DNA of 64,000 bases, from the NCBI RefSeq assembly GCF_020379485.1, contig NC_063452.1:41159148-41223147 (forward strand), read 5' to 3'. A program made the translations under genes and the position numbers. The stretch's first letter is position 1. The number at the start of each line of letters is the position of its first letter. Source of the DNA: Brassica napus (taxonomy: Eukaryota; Streptophyta; Magnoliopsida; Brassicales; Brassicaceae). The notes under the pieces were generated by a model. The model had not been told where the DNA came from, ran no database searches, and saw only the letters and a program-made list of their open reading frames with translations. Of the stretch, positions 1 to 10,962 are shown piece after piece.

Positions 1-2
1 CA

Positions 3-170
3 GCACTCTCATTCTATAAATGCACAAGGGAAGATCTAAAAAAAGTTCTTAATCTCTCGGAGAGATATATCAGACGCCTGGGGATTCGTCCCAAGAAACT
101 GGAGATAATTCAGTTTCTTCGGACGAACCCTCGGGGTTTGATAAATCTCTTTGGAGCATTTTTCGTATAA
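3..170 (+). CDS. Partial reading frame open at the window edge, unidentified
   Basis: The first bases are open in one frame from position 3 to a TAA at 168-170, about 55 codons. The product is basic and contains the stretch RYIRRLGIRPKKLEIIQFLR. I do not recognise the family. The stop falls just before the repeat-rich left part of the CACTA element, so this may be the last exon of a host gene, a fragment captured by the transposon, or chance. The start lies outside the window, so the protein cannot be judged. Confidence that it is coding is low. Confidence 0.3.
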   Translation, partial: ALSFYKCTREDLKKVLNLSERYIRRLGIRPKKLEIIQFLRTNPRGLINLFGAFFV

Positions 171-204
171 CCATAGTCGTCATAATTGAGTTGTTAATAT
201 TAAG

Positions 205-330
205 CTGTCCCTAATTCGTCGTAATATTAAAACACGGATCGTTCCTAATTCGTCGTAAGGTCTCGTCCCTAATTCATCCTAAATCGCGGATCGTCCCTTA
301 TTGGTCGTAATTTACTTAGCCATTACGACA
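205..330. repeat. Subterminal-type repeats, left side of CACTA element
   Basis: The sequence repeats CCTAATTCGTCGTAA with small changes four or five times (for example near 211-225, 251-261, 266-280 and 292-306). The motif TCGTCGTAA recurs in the right subterminal region at 2606-2960, which ties the two sides to one element. Confidence 0.65.
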
Positions 331-595
331 AAACCTAAATCCCTATATAAAATCAGAATGCCGAAGCCATTTCGTTGCTCCTTCCTCTCTCTCTCTCTCT
401 AACAAAAATTTACCTTCTCTCAACATGTATTTTGTTTTTTTTTAGTTTTAGGTGGTTAGTTTAGGATGAAAGTAGATTAGGTTTAGAATTAGTTTAGGAT
501 GGAATTAGATTAGGTATGAAATTAGTTTTAGATTATTTTTTTAATAACAGATTTAAATTGTTTATAACCATCATTTTTTTTTAAAGATCGACGAT

Positions 596-2455
596 ATGGC
601 TCACGGTAGAAAGAGAATTAGGAACATGGTGGCCGGACCCTATTATGCGGCTACATTTTTTAGTCGGCTGGATCCATCAGCTTCTAGCTCCGGCACTGCA
701 TCCGCCCAGGAGCATGTACCTGAGAGCCAATCTCAGGGAAGATCACGGCACACGACTCTTGCTCCGTATGTGCCTCTTACTCAATATGTGCCTCCTGCTC
801 CGTATGAGCCTGCTCCATACTATCCTCAGTATGAGCCTCCATACAGCCTCAGTATGATCAGCTTCCTCTACACAATCCTGATCAGCAGCCTCCACCCGCT
901 CCTGATGATGCTGCCCCAGCTCCCAGAGCTGCTCCGGCTCCTACAGCTGCCCATCCGGATTTGATGGTGCCACTGCATGCTCCGTATGCTAGATTTACAG
1001 TGAAAGACCTCCTCCAGATGCTGGGACGAGAAGGTTTAGGAATCATCGACCCAAATCGACCATCCAACACTTTTTGGTAATTTTTAATATATATTTAATT
1101 ATTAAAATTTACATTGTATTTATTACAATTATATATATATATCGGTCTAATATAATATATATCGGTCTAATATATATTCTTTCAAATCTTGTAGGTTTCT
1201 GATGGACAATTGTCTAGGGCGGACCGTTTCAGACATCATCAAGGCAAACTTCCGGCACACGCATCCGAAGTTGTCTCTTACACTGTACCATGTTTGGAGG
1301 ACTTGTTTCAAGTGATTTGCGGTAATTAAGTTTTAATTATAATTTTTATTTATTTATTTACGTATTTCTTATTTTAATGATTTGTTTTTTTAGCAAAAAA
1401 TAGAATTGGCTATTGATGTCAACAAAAAGGTGAAGGAAGCGTTCAACGATAAGGGGATGAGTCGCCTAAAGAACAATGCTGGCGATTGGAAGTAGAAGTG
1501 GAGGGTTTTAAGGGATGGCACAAAACCCATGTACGTCATTGACGACGTTTGGAAAGGCCTGAAGGTTTATTGGAATTTGCCTAAGTCAGTTCGAAGGTTC
1601 CTCAAGTGCTCCGCAGCCCGGTTGACGAGTGATGCTGAGGGCAATTTGCCAATACCCTATACTTCCGAACAAACCCCACACGCTGGGAGGAGGGACCTAC
1701 AAATTGTAAGTCTTCGATCTTTCTTAAATTTTTTTAGTTATTAATTAATTGTTTATTGAATGCATGAGTTTAATTAATTTAAAAAAATTTGTAGGCCGCT
1801 CAAGAAGGAGCACCACCAGCTCTTTCCTGACTTTACAAAACGACACACCAGCATTCCGATGGGACGTTTGTGCATCCTTGAGCAGAAAGATCTACAACGA
1901 TGTGGAGGCTCGAATCCGGGAGGTCCAAACCCAGATGTCGCAACAAAATCCGGAAGGTGAACCGGTCCTTTTGTCTACCGTCGAACAAAACAAAATTTTT
2001 GAGCAGGTAAAGTATTCAATATTTTAAATATATGTTTATATATATTTTATTTTTTAAGTTTTATAGATGTACTAATATTCATTTTATTAAATGAAGATTG
2101 TCTCGAAGAAAAAATGATGGATGGTCGGGATCGGTACGGTGAACGATGTTCCGAGGGTGAGAGCTGAATATGCTGCAAGAATGCATGAAGATTCTCAGCT
2201 TCATACATATTGATGGTTGCCAAGCAAGTCATATCGGAGCTCCAGACGGACAACCAGGCCAACAGAAACCACATTAGGGCCATGGTGGGGATGTTCAATG
2301 TTATTGCAGAGACAAACTCGGCCCTTGCACAGATGTGGTAGACTGTACGTCCGAACATTAACCCCGACCCCACTCCGGAAGAGCAGGCTGATATAGAGCA
2401 ACAGGCCGAGCAGCATAGTTCCCAGTTCTTCGGCGACATCAACCTTAATAGTTAG
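596..2455 (+). pseudogene. Decayed CACTA-associated Transposase_24 (Ptta/En/Spm plant type) protein
   Basis: Four or five exon-like blocks can be read. The first starts at ATG 596 with a Pro/Tyr-rich N-terminus (repeats of APYVP, PPAPYEP) and changes frame near 850. It then continues to HAPYARFTVKDLLQMLG and a GT donor near 1078. Block two starts at the acceptor near 1193 (FLMDNCLGRTVSDIIKANF). Block three contains WKGLKVYWNLPKSVRRFLK and a stop inside the motif NAGDWK*KW near 1493. Block four carries YNDVEARIREVQTQMSQQ and VLLSTVEQNKIFEQ, the signature C-terminal half of Transposase_24. A last block ends with QQAEQHSSQFFGDINLNS and TAG at 2453-2455. In the family this protein accompanies the TNP2-type transposase, which is not in the window. 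One frameshift and several in-frame stops make it a pseudogene. Confidence 0.75.
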
Positions 2456-2605
2456 GTTTCTTTTCGGTTTTGTATTATGAATATTATTATATTTTTGATA
2501 TTATATATGTTTTTGAATGTATTAGATTTTTTTTTAAAATTTTCCAATTTCAAGATTTTTATAAATTTTTAATTGTATAAATATATATATATTTTTCCCT
2601 AAATT

Positions 2606-3030
2606 ATAGAGTAGACGTAAATTGGTCGTAAATATTACGGCCAATTAACATCGACATTGGATGTAAAGTTGTCGTAAAATTTACGACCATGTTATGTCAA
2701 AGGTCGATGTTAATTCGTCGTAACATTTACGACATGTTTGTTCGATATTAACGTCTATTCTTTACGACTATCTAACGATAACATTTAACAACTAATGAAC
2801 GACTAAAGGAAAGGACATGAGGTTACGTTTTCTTTACGACGAAATGTTTTACGATTAAATTAACGACGAATTTTATTATTCGTAAATATTACAACGACAT
2901 TACGACGATTTGTCTATTACAGCAAAGTATTAACAACAAAATTCATTTTGTCGTTAGTTGGCGTAATACACATATTAAGCCAACGAACGAACTAATATTG
3001 TAATCATTATGTTTCTGTTTTCTTGTAGTA
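2606..3030. repeat. Right subterminal repeat region and terminus of the CACTA element
   Basis: About 350 bases are packed with TTACGAC / GTCGTAA words in both orientations (for example near 2626, 2634, 2668, 2680, 2717 and 2748), ending in the 16-base terminus at 3015-3030. This is the usual arrangement for binding sites of the En/Spm accessory transposase protein. The last base is A instead of the expected G, a point change that would be expected to weaken the end. Confidence 0.75.
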
Positions 3031-4957
3031 AAAGCTACAAAAACAACAATTATTTAATACATTTTTTTAGGACAATGACTACAATTATTTTGTACAATTA
3101 TTTTCTTAATATTACATTCAGAGACAATTTTCTAGTTTCTAATAACACGTTGAGTCAATTTTCACTCCTAGGACATTTTTTGTAAACTAAGCCCACTCTC
3201 GTTCTTTTCATTCTAAGTAATTCAATTTTTATCTAACGTAACTTGAAAAGAAGAGAAACATTATTTTATTCACTAGAGCAAATCTGATTTGACACATCTA
3301 TCTCTAATTTTAACCATTGGATTTATTGATCTACATTCAAAATCAGTGACTCTGATTTCATCTCTTACAAAGCAATAAGATGATGATTATCCGGAGTCTT
3401 TAGCGAGGTTCTTAGTGCGTGAATTCCCACAAAACCCTTAAAGATCGGTTATAAAAACTACTAATTAAGAGTCGATTTTAGTGAATTTCTTATCTTGTTT
3501 ACGGATCCCACTGACTCGTGACAATCCGCGATTAGTTTGCTTTTTAATTTTTTTTTCTTTTTAGAAAAAAAAAGGGGATAAACATGGCCTAAGTGTTTGT
3601 TTCATTGTCTATAATCATTAACGACGCGGTGACAAAAAAAAAATTTACGACACAGACACAAAGAAGAAGACGACAGAGACCCAGAAGAAGACGACAGAGA
3701 GGTAGACGGTTGCGACGGAGACGACTGTGACGGAGGCGGCATAGACAGAGATTCTTGGTTCAATCTGTCGTTATCCACGCGGCGGTTTTTCATCTCTCTG
3801 ACTTTATACACGGCCACGAAAAGCTCCAATCTGCCGTATACCACTTTGTTATCAACAATTTTAGATCTTCTCAATGATTTCAGATCCTCGCCAGGACCTT
3901 ATCATACTACCGGAACCTTCTCTCGCCACAATCCTCTGCTTTGATAAAGCTCCTCCCATGAAACTCGAGCCTGAGATCTATCGTTACCACAACAACTTCT
4001 TTTATTTTCACTTAACCCTTCATATTTAGATTTGTTTTTAATTTGAACCCAAACTCTTAAATATACAGATTTGTCCTCTTTATTTGAACCTAAACTTACA
4101 AAAATGCACTTTACCCCTTGGTATATCCAAATGAGCGCACAATTGCAATATATACTACTAAATATAACCTAAAAAATGACTTAGATTAACCAAATTAAGA
4201 TGGTAACTAAAACCCACTAAAATCATATATCAAGATCGAACAAATAGAATGTCTAAAATAATCTAAACTAAAACAAAATAATCATAATCATTCAAATCAT
4301 TGATTATCATTATTTATGCAATGTACATATGATTTTTTGTGAAATACTGTACACGTGGACAATGAAAATTATGTATACACTATAGCGATTTTATCGTGCA
4401 AATATTGCTATTTGCAAATGTATCTAATAAATTTAAGAAGTGTACATTTGAATCCCTTCAAATAAATCTAAAATATTATCTGTTGTCCATATATTATTGT
4501 ATAAGTTATTTGATGTACATGTGAATCATTTTACATGTAACATTGTACATGTGGATAGTAAAAAACTTGTGTACATGGTATGTTGTACACACCAAATGAA
4601 TTTTAAAGTAACATTTTCATATCTTTTGTGCATTTTGCAAAACTTTAGTAGTGTGTTTTTTTTAAAAAAAAATTTACAAGTGATTTACTTTTCTTTCGGC
4701 TGCCAGTATATATGTTACTTCATTACATGAGAGAACTACGTATCAGCAACTAATAATGAGATATCAATCACATTTTTACAAAACTCAGTCAGGATCATAC
4801 CTCATATCTTCTTTACCCCAAATATAGAAAACTCAAATATTTTTTTCAATAAATTAAATAATAGAAACACAATCTTTTATGGAAAATTAATTTTTTCTTA
4901 CGAAAAATAAGATTTTTGAGCTTTTTCTTGTTCTTTAAGATAAATTTTATAAATATT
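3031..4957. other. Non-genic stretch related to the palindrome arms
   Basis: No gene is supported. A 90-codon minus-strand frame at 3602-3874 is rich in Ser/Pro/Gln and has no recognisable domain. From about 4050 to 4640 the DNA looks like a diverged relative of the palindrome arm that follows. It shares a GCACTTTA.CC block and repeated TGTACATGTGAAT / TTGTGTACAT words with 5220-5317 and 13087-13150. It may be an older copy of the same family. Confidence 0.4.
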
Positions 4958-5317
4958 AATTGTATTCATAATATGCGTGATTGTTCCAGAAAATAATTCT
5001 TTTGGGAGTGGAGGAATTGCAATTTTAGCTTAAATAACCATTTATATGCACAAAATTGGGTTTTTCGTTAAGATGCAAATTAAAATTATGGTTCTTGTAA
5101 AAATCAATACATGGTTTTGGTGATTTTTCTACAGTGTGTACATGTGAATATTGGGTTTTTCGTTAAGATGCAAATTAAAATTTATGGTTCTTGTGAAAAA
5201 TAATATATGGTTTTGGTGAACTTTTTACGGTGCGTACATGTGAATCAATTTCTCAAATTAACGGGTGTACATATGAATTGTTGTACATGTGAATAGTTAA
5301 ATTTTGTGTACATAGCG
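4958..5317. repeat. Left palindrome arm, outer part
   Basis: This stretch matches the reverse complement of about 14760-15115 closely. It begins with AATTGTATTCATAATATGC, whose complement ends the right arm at 15115. Within the arm the block GGGTTTTTCGTTAAGATGCA occurs twice (near 5067 and 5153), as it does inverted on the right side. The arm is cut at 5317 by the LTR element and resumes at 13087. Confidence 0.8.
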
Positions 5318-6781
5318 TGATACCACTCAAATTACCCTAAGGAGTGATTTATACTCTCTCAAATAAGAGGTCGAGTTATAGTACTTAGGGATCGAATCCA
5401 CAAAGAGCTAGGGAGCCAATTAGATCTAATAGTTATATAATTAAGATAGACTAATAGGTTTAAAGCAGCAAATAAAGATAGCAAAACAGTAAATAAAGCA
5501 GTAAACAAGTTGAACAAGACAATTGTTCAGCTTGGCAGAGAGTTGTTTGATGGAAGGATGGTTTGCTAGATCTAGGGTTTCTATTCAGGTAATCAGGATT
5601 ATAATGATACATAGGCTAATTGTTGCTTGCACGATATTATAGAACTCAACTGGGAGTACAAATCTAACAACTTCCATTGTATAGACGGTCTAATATTCAG
5701 ATCGTGGATCTCAACTCTCGTTTATTGATCACAAGAAAGTGTCGATCGATTATTCTATAGGAATATCGATCGATACACCTTTCACAATATCGATCGATAA
5801 ATCTATTGGATCATCGATCGATATCGCTTCTAGCAAGCTTTACGATCGGGTTGAATATGTGTTCACTAGGGTTCCTAAATCAACTCTCGTATGTTTCTAG
5901 CAATCCTAGCTCAATAGAATTAAGTTCAGAGAAAAGACCAAGCTATCGCTTGTGCCTAATGATTCTAAGATCAGTGTTCTGGTTCATGACTCTAGAGCAC
6001 AAGCAGTAAGAACAATCCTATGATGAATATCACAACTTAGCAGTTCTATATTTTATGCTAATCCCTCATAACCTACCTGAACCGTAAACCTAACAGGTGG
6101 ATCTATTCATACATGAAGTTTGTCACAGAAATCATAGATGAATAGATGAAAAGCATAAATAATATAAAACCAAAACAAATGGAGTTCCAGGAGGACTCTG
6201 ATGGAGTTCATCCCTTCTCTCCTAACTAAGAGAAACAATAGAATAAAGCTTAGATAGCGTGTAGCCGTCAACAATGGCTTAGAAATAACATAAATAGAGT
6301 TTTAGGTCGTCCAAGGGCATTCTGTTAATTTGTGGTTACTTCTGGGCTTCAGTCGGTCATAAAATATGCTCAGACCACATTCTGGCATCCATGTTGAACG
6401 ATGTTAAGAGTTCTTCATCGATCGACATACGTTCCTCTTCTCGACAGCTTTCTCTCGCGAGGCAGACTTCTTCAGTAAAACGGGCATAACTTCTGCTACA
6501 GGATGCCGATTGACCTCAAACCGGTGGAATTGGAAAGCTAACTCAAAGCTATATCCTGTGTCAAAAGATGGGCACAATATAACGGTGGGAAGGTCTCTAT
6601 CCATAGTTAAACATATGACGCGCCTGTGCAGTTCTGCACCTCAAAAGGTTCCAAAATCACCATATTACTCCAGAACGTACCTGAACCTGTAAATACTCTA
6701 AATAGACTATATATAGTAGTAAATATATATTAAAACACTTATAGACCATGACTAAAAGTGGGTAAAATCCATGGTCTATCA
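5318..6781 (-). repeat. 3' LTR of the gag-only element
   Basis: Starts TGATACCACTC and ends CTATCA on the plus strand. It is collinear with 11613-13081 with scattered substitutions and small indels; for example the other LTR keeps TCGATCGATGTC near 12687 where this copy reads TTGAACGATGTT near 6393. It contains five TCGATCGA words. Confidence 0.9.
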
Positions 6782-6797
6782 ACTCCCCCAGACTTAC
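6782..6797 (-). other. Polypurine tract of the gag-only element
   Basis: On the minus strand the bases just inside the LTR read AAGTCTGGGGGAGT, a purine-rich primer for plus-strand synthesis. Its place at the left LTR fixes the element orientation. Confidence 0.75.
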
Positions 6798-7428
6798 CCT
6801 TTTGCTTGTCCTCAAGCAAAACAGACGGGGAGTCTCTCTGAAAGAGGTTTGAAAACAGTAGGGACTCAAATAATTTAAAACATAGAATCATTACCTCTGC
6901 AATATTGCAATCCACATCTAAGAAGTCCTAATCACAAAAGCACATTATACCATATCCTAGCTTAGCAACCAAATTCACCTAGCCAACAACTTAGCAAATC
7001 ATGTCTGACATTCCCCTCTACCAACCTCATTTCTTAACATATATAAAAGTGCATGCTTTACCTTGGGAGTATCGATCACAGGATGCAAGGATTTTCAAAC
7101 AAGTATCTGGATCTGCCGGTAAAAGTTAGTTCCTATCTTTTCTCTCTACTAATTTCTCTCTACTAATTTTTCTCTCTAGTCAAAGTCTGCTTCCATTGCA
7201 GGATCATTAACCAAGATTGGACAGGCTTCCATGACTCAAGCCTTAATGGTGGTTGCCACTAAGTCATGTTCACTTCTTTTTGACCTATATCCAAGAATTC
7301 ATGTGAATCGAACATTGATGATTGCCGCCACCAAGTCCCGTTCGAATTCTTTTTGTTGGAATCCTTATGAAGCAAGCCTTAATGGTTGTAGCCACCAAGT
7401 CCGGTTCGGATTCCACCTAACTAACCCC

Positions 7429-7472
<44 letters not shown>

Positions 7473-8914
7473 TTCTTTTTTTCTTTATTTCTTTTTCGTT
7501 TTTTTTTTTTGAAAATAAATATCTCTACCTATAAATCTAGGGTCGAAATAGGGAGAGAAAATGTGATAAATCTACACAAGACTTTACCTTCCAAACTTGT
7601 TTGAAGAATCCGACCTCATGTATACCAAGCCCCAAGACAAGCAGTTGTGTAAGGTTTAGTGTTGGAGGTCAGCTTTGGTTCCTTCAAACAATCTCAGCAA
7701 GTGTGAATAGTTGACATGTTGATCCACTTAAGTATTTTTAGTACTATCAAGAATCAGTATGTCCATAATGGTGCTAAAGAATGGTTAGATAACAAGCAAA
7801 AATCTAATAAGTTCATTATGCCCTTCTTGACTCAATAAAACTCTTTTGAACATTTTTTTGATGAGACTCATGAACACACTATTATCAGTAAACATCCCCC
7901 CCAGACTTAAATTACACTGTCCCCAGTGTATATCTAATCGGAGTTAGGGTGAGAAATAATCATAAGTACATAATTTAACAAGTAAGAACAATGACCTGCT
8001 CAGTGTCGATCGACACAATGAAGTGACAATCGATCGTTGTTGATGAAGTGCTGTCGACTGATAGCGACATGGTCTCATCGGTCGATGGCTAGAGCAATCA
8101 TTCGACACAATGAAGACACAATCGATCGTTGGATCGGAAGTGATGTCGATCGATGTCGAGCTGGTCTCATCGGTCGATGTGCTGAGGAATCGTCTCCTCG
8201 GATCTTTTTTTTTTTAAAATAGCTAGCTAAAACACAATACTAGTAGAACCTCCCCCAGACTTAAACAACACTGTGACCAGTGTTATACAGTATAAGATTG
8301 GTGGGGAAATAAACCATAAGGACAATATTTAACAAGGTGAAACGTTATACCTGATCGCTGATGGTGAGTGTCGATCGACACAGTTAAGTGGCGATCGATC
8401 GATACTCGTGATGCTCTGTTGGCTGACAATGGCCTGTTGTCGTCGATCGCTGCTGGTATATCAACTCTTCTTCTTTGGATCTTTTTCCTTTTACCTATCA
8501 TAAAAAAAACACTACAAGTCAGTAAAAGATAACTAATAAAACATATTTTTTCGATGAACATTGTTCTGCTACAGTAACGCTGCTACAGTAACTCCTGATT
8601 TTCTGCTACAGTATCGATCGATTTGTTTGCTACAGTGTCGATCGATTTCCTTGCTACAGTGTTGATCGATGCTACAGTGCCTCTGCTACAGTGCGGTTGT
8701 TACTGTTTCATCTTTTTTTTTTGACCTGCAATAAAGAAAAACTTTAATCAGTAACAATCTAAACTAAACTGAAACAAATTACATAATAGGGGGTTGTCTC
8801 CCACTCAGCGCTTTGTTATAGTCATTTAGCTTAACTTTGGAGATTTGATTTAGTCCGGATGAGGATGAGAACTCGCTCCAAAACAAGTCTCAATTTCTAC
8901 TCTTTGAAGCTTTA
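6798..8914 (-). other. Non-coding 3' interior of the gag-only element
   Basis: No retroelement protein is encoded here. The stretch holds degenerate repeats: three GCCACCAAGTC-type blocks at 7231-7420, a (TA)n tract at about 7433-7462, two CCCCCAGACTTAAA blocks near 7900 and 8253 followed by similar TCGATCGA-containing paragraphs, and the GCTACAGT array at 8566-8705. The doubled paragraphs suggest that this spacer grew by internal duplication. Confidence 0.6.
8566..8705. repeat. Short tandem array of TGCTACAGT words
   Basis: TGCTACAGT occurs about seven times in 140 bases with spacings of roughly 14-25 bases, partly alternating with TCGATCGAT. It lies in the non-coding part of the gag-only element. 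Confidence 0.75.
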
Positions 8915-9847
8915 TCATTCTTGTGTGAAAGCCTCCTCCATAGACTCTTCTCCTTTGTCTATCATCTCAGCAATAAAGAGTGCTCGAAGCTTTGCAAATG
9001 ACTGTGAAAAGCATCTGCTGCGTACTCTGAATTTCCTGACACCATCTGAGAAGCGAGGAATCAATGATAACTGAGAATCACCCATGATCCTTTTTCTCTT
9101 CTTCCAATTCCTCCTCTTCTTTCCCCCAAACTTGTTTGATCGCGTGGTGGTATCTCCATCCCTAAGATTTCCACATACATCGGATTCCTTCTGCTCTGAT
9201 ACGCGTCCAGTGTCGATCGATGGTGAAGTGGAAATGTCGATCGACGCCAGTTTGTTAGTGTCGTTCGATGATATCTTGTCGTTGTCGATCGATGCTGCTT
9301 CTGCTGGGCCCTTATCGACTTCATCTCTAAATCGCAACCCTCTATGAGAAGCTTCTGCGTGCTGATGATCATCCAAAACCTCAATGCAATAACTGAACTG
9401 CATACTTCTATCAGGTGGAATAGGAGATTCAGCTTCAAATACATCGCATGGAACCACAATCTTTACAGGATCATGTATCCTCTTCACTCTTTTGTGAAAC
9501 CCAACAGCTTCTTCTGTCCAGATAGGTGGTCTCAGATGTTTGGAGTCAACATTGTGTGAAGCCTCAGACTCGTGCACTCTTTCCTCAACTTGTTCCAGCT
9601 CGACTATGTAACCGTGAGGTTCGTCCAACAACGGGTGTCGATCGATACAATTGGGTTGGTGTCGATCGATGATGGAGTGTGGGTGAAAATCGATGATATA
9701 GGGTGGGCATTGATCGATGATGTGGGGTGGTTGTCGATCGATCCCATCAGGTTGGTGTCGATCGATGCTAGCCTTTGGTGAAGTTTCTAGATCTCCTCTC
9801 GAAGTATGCTGATCGTCATCAAGCTTCTTCTTCGAATTCTGATCCAT
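8915..9847 (-). CDS. Third frame of the gag-only element, SID-repeat protein of unknown role
   Basis: A 310-codon frame begins at ATG 9847, ten bases after the stop of the gag frame. Residues about 28-72 hold many copies of an (S/I)IDRH(P/Q) unit, encoded by the TCGATCGA words. The middle is acidic and contains no known domain. Around residue 240 there is a very basic block (KFGGKKRRNWKKRKRIMG), followed by a conserved-looking end with ALFIAEMIDKG. The basic block could bind nucleic acid or act as a nuclear signal; this is inference. No pol motif is present. It may be the 3' part of one gag-derived polyprotein split by a stop at 9857-9859, as the two frames are nearly contiguous. Confidence 0.5.
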   Translation of the reverse strand: MDQNSKKKLDDDQHTSRGDLETSPKASIDRHQPDGIDRQPPHIIDQCPPYIIDFHPHSIIDRHQPNCIDRHPLLDEPHGYIVELEQVEERVHESEASHNVDSKHLRPPIWTEEAVGFHKRVKRIHDPVKIVVPCDVFEAESPIPPDRSMQFSYCIEVLDDHQHAEASHRGLRFRDEVDKGPAEAASIDNDKISSNDTNKLASIDISTSPSIDTGRVSEQKESDVCGNLRDGDTTTRSNKFGGKKRRNWKKRKRIMGDSQLSLIPRFSDGVRKFRVRSRCFSQSFAKLRALFIAEMIDKGEESMEEAFTQE

Positions 9848-9856
9848 ATCTTCTAG

Positions 9857-10849
9857 CTATTCCTCCAGCTCCAAGAAGTCTTCCATAGTGACTTCTCTAA
9901 TCGAATCCAAGTCTTCAAGCTTTTCTCCATCCTCCAACTCCAAGAACTCTTCTAGCTCCAAGAAATCTTCCATGGTGATTTCTCTGTCTCCATATGAGGT
10001 AGGATCACAACTTGATATATCAATGCTCTTTTGTGCCAAGTCTGCGATGTCCTGAGGACAACTCGAACTTTCAGGGATTTCAAGTGGTCTCGTTCTGAAA
10101 CAAGAGTCTCTGTCGATCGATGATGGGATTGTGTGGGTGATCGATTCTGAGGTCGTTCCGTCGATCGATGTTGAGGTCATGACGTTGGTTGATGTTGAGG
10201 TCATACTGTCGATCAGTGTTGCGGTGCTGGTGTCGATCGTTTCTGAAGTGCCGATGTCGATCGATTTTGAGGTACTGTTGTCGATCAACATTGATGTGTT
10301 GATGTCGATCGATGTCGCAGGTGTTGTATCAATCGATGTTGAGGTCGGATCACTAGTCTCAGCTTCAGCTGCTCTGGTTGGCTCTCCAAATCCATGTTGT
10401 TCATCCCTTTTTGCCATAATGTCGTCGAGCAGCTGTATTGAAATCATATACTCCTCATCTAACGATGCTAAGAACCTATCCCATTTATCATTTTTCTCCT
10501 TTTCTCGAGTTGCTTCAGCATCATCAAGAAATTTGTAAAGGAAGGCTCTTTCAATGTCATCCCAGCTGGTTAGAGATCCTGGTTGCAGTTGACTGAACCA
10601 TCTAAATGCATCTCCAAAGATAGAATAGAGGAAGATCTTGCAGAGCATGTGATATACAGACACTTCATTCTGCTCACTCCTTGACACGAGATCCTCAAGC
10701 TCTTCGATGTGGCTTCTAGGATCTTGGTGAGGAAGACCCTGGAAGGGGTCTTGACCTACCCAATCATACCACTCTCGGCTCAGGTCAAAGTCATTCATCT
10801 CATCAACATCAATCACATCAGGGATCACAGCACCCTGAGCATTAATCAA
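9857..10849 (-). CDS. Gag-like protein of the TR-GAG element
   Basis: A 330-codon frame starts at ATG 10849. Residues about 60-140 show the plant retrotransposon gag core (MCKIFLYSIFGDAFRWFSQL, then SLTSWDDIERAFLYKF), which builds the cytoplasmic particle in gypsy-type elements. Residues about 170-260 are a low-complexity tract of (T/S)SIDT-type repeats. The C-terminus carries two copies of MEDFLELEE, about 25 residues apart. No CCHC zinc knuckle is visible, although many plant gags have one. The frame is intact over its length, which is notable because no pol is present. The start is the first ATG in frame; an upstream non-ATG or spliced start joining 10963-11469 is possible. Confidence 0.7.
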   Translation of the reverse strand: MINAQGAVIPDVIDVDEMNDFDLSREWYDWVGQDPFQGLPHQDPRSHIEELEDLVSRSEQNEVSVYHMLCKIFLYSIFGDAFRWFSQLQPGSLTSWDDIERAFLYKFLDDAEATREKEKNDKWDRFLASLDEEYMISIQLLDDIMAKRDEQHGFGEPTRAAEAETSDPTSTSIDTTPATSIDINTSMLIDNSTSKSIDIGTSETIDTSTATLIDSMTSTSTNVMTSTSIDGTTSESITHTIPSSIDRDSCFRTRPLEIPESSSCPQDIADLAQKSIDISSCDPTSYGDREITMEDFLELEEFLELEDGEKLEDLDSIREVTMEDFLELEE

Positions 10850-10962
10850 CTGTCATGCACTGTTACGAGTGCGACCTTCTTCGTCTCTTAACATCTCATT
10901 CACATCGACCTTAAGTATTAACACTTCGATCTTCTATGTCTCCCCACAAGTGGTGTCGTTTT

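Larger units (their letters stand above)
205..3030 (+). mobile_element. CACTA (En/Spm) DNA transposon, right-hand part
   Basis: The right end is clear. Bases 3015-3030 read CTGTTTTCTTGTAGTA, which is the reverse complement of the standard plant CACTA terminus (CACTACAAGAAAACAG) except for the last base. Inside it lies a region dense in short subterminal repeats (TCGTCGTAA, TTACGAC), as expected for transposase binding. The coding part at 596-2455 matches a plant Transposase_24 protein. The same subterminal motif appears on the left at about 205-310, but no left terminus is seen. The element therefore either begins before the window or has lost its left end, and no target duplication can be checked. 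The transposase gene carries stops and a frameshift, so the copy is dead. Confidence 0.75.
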
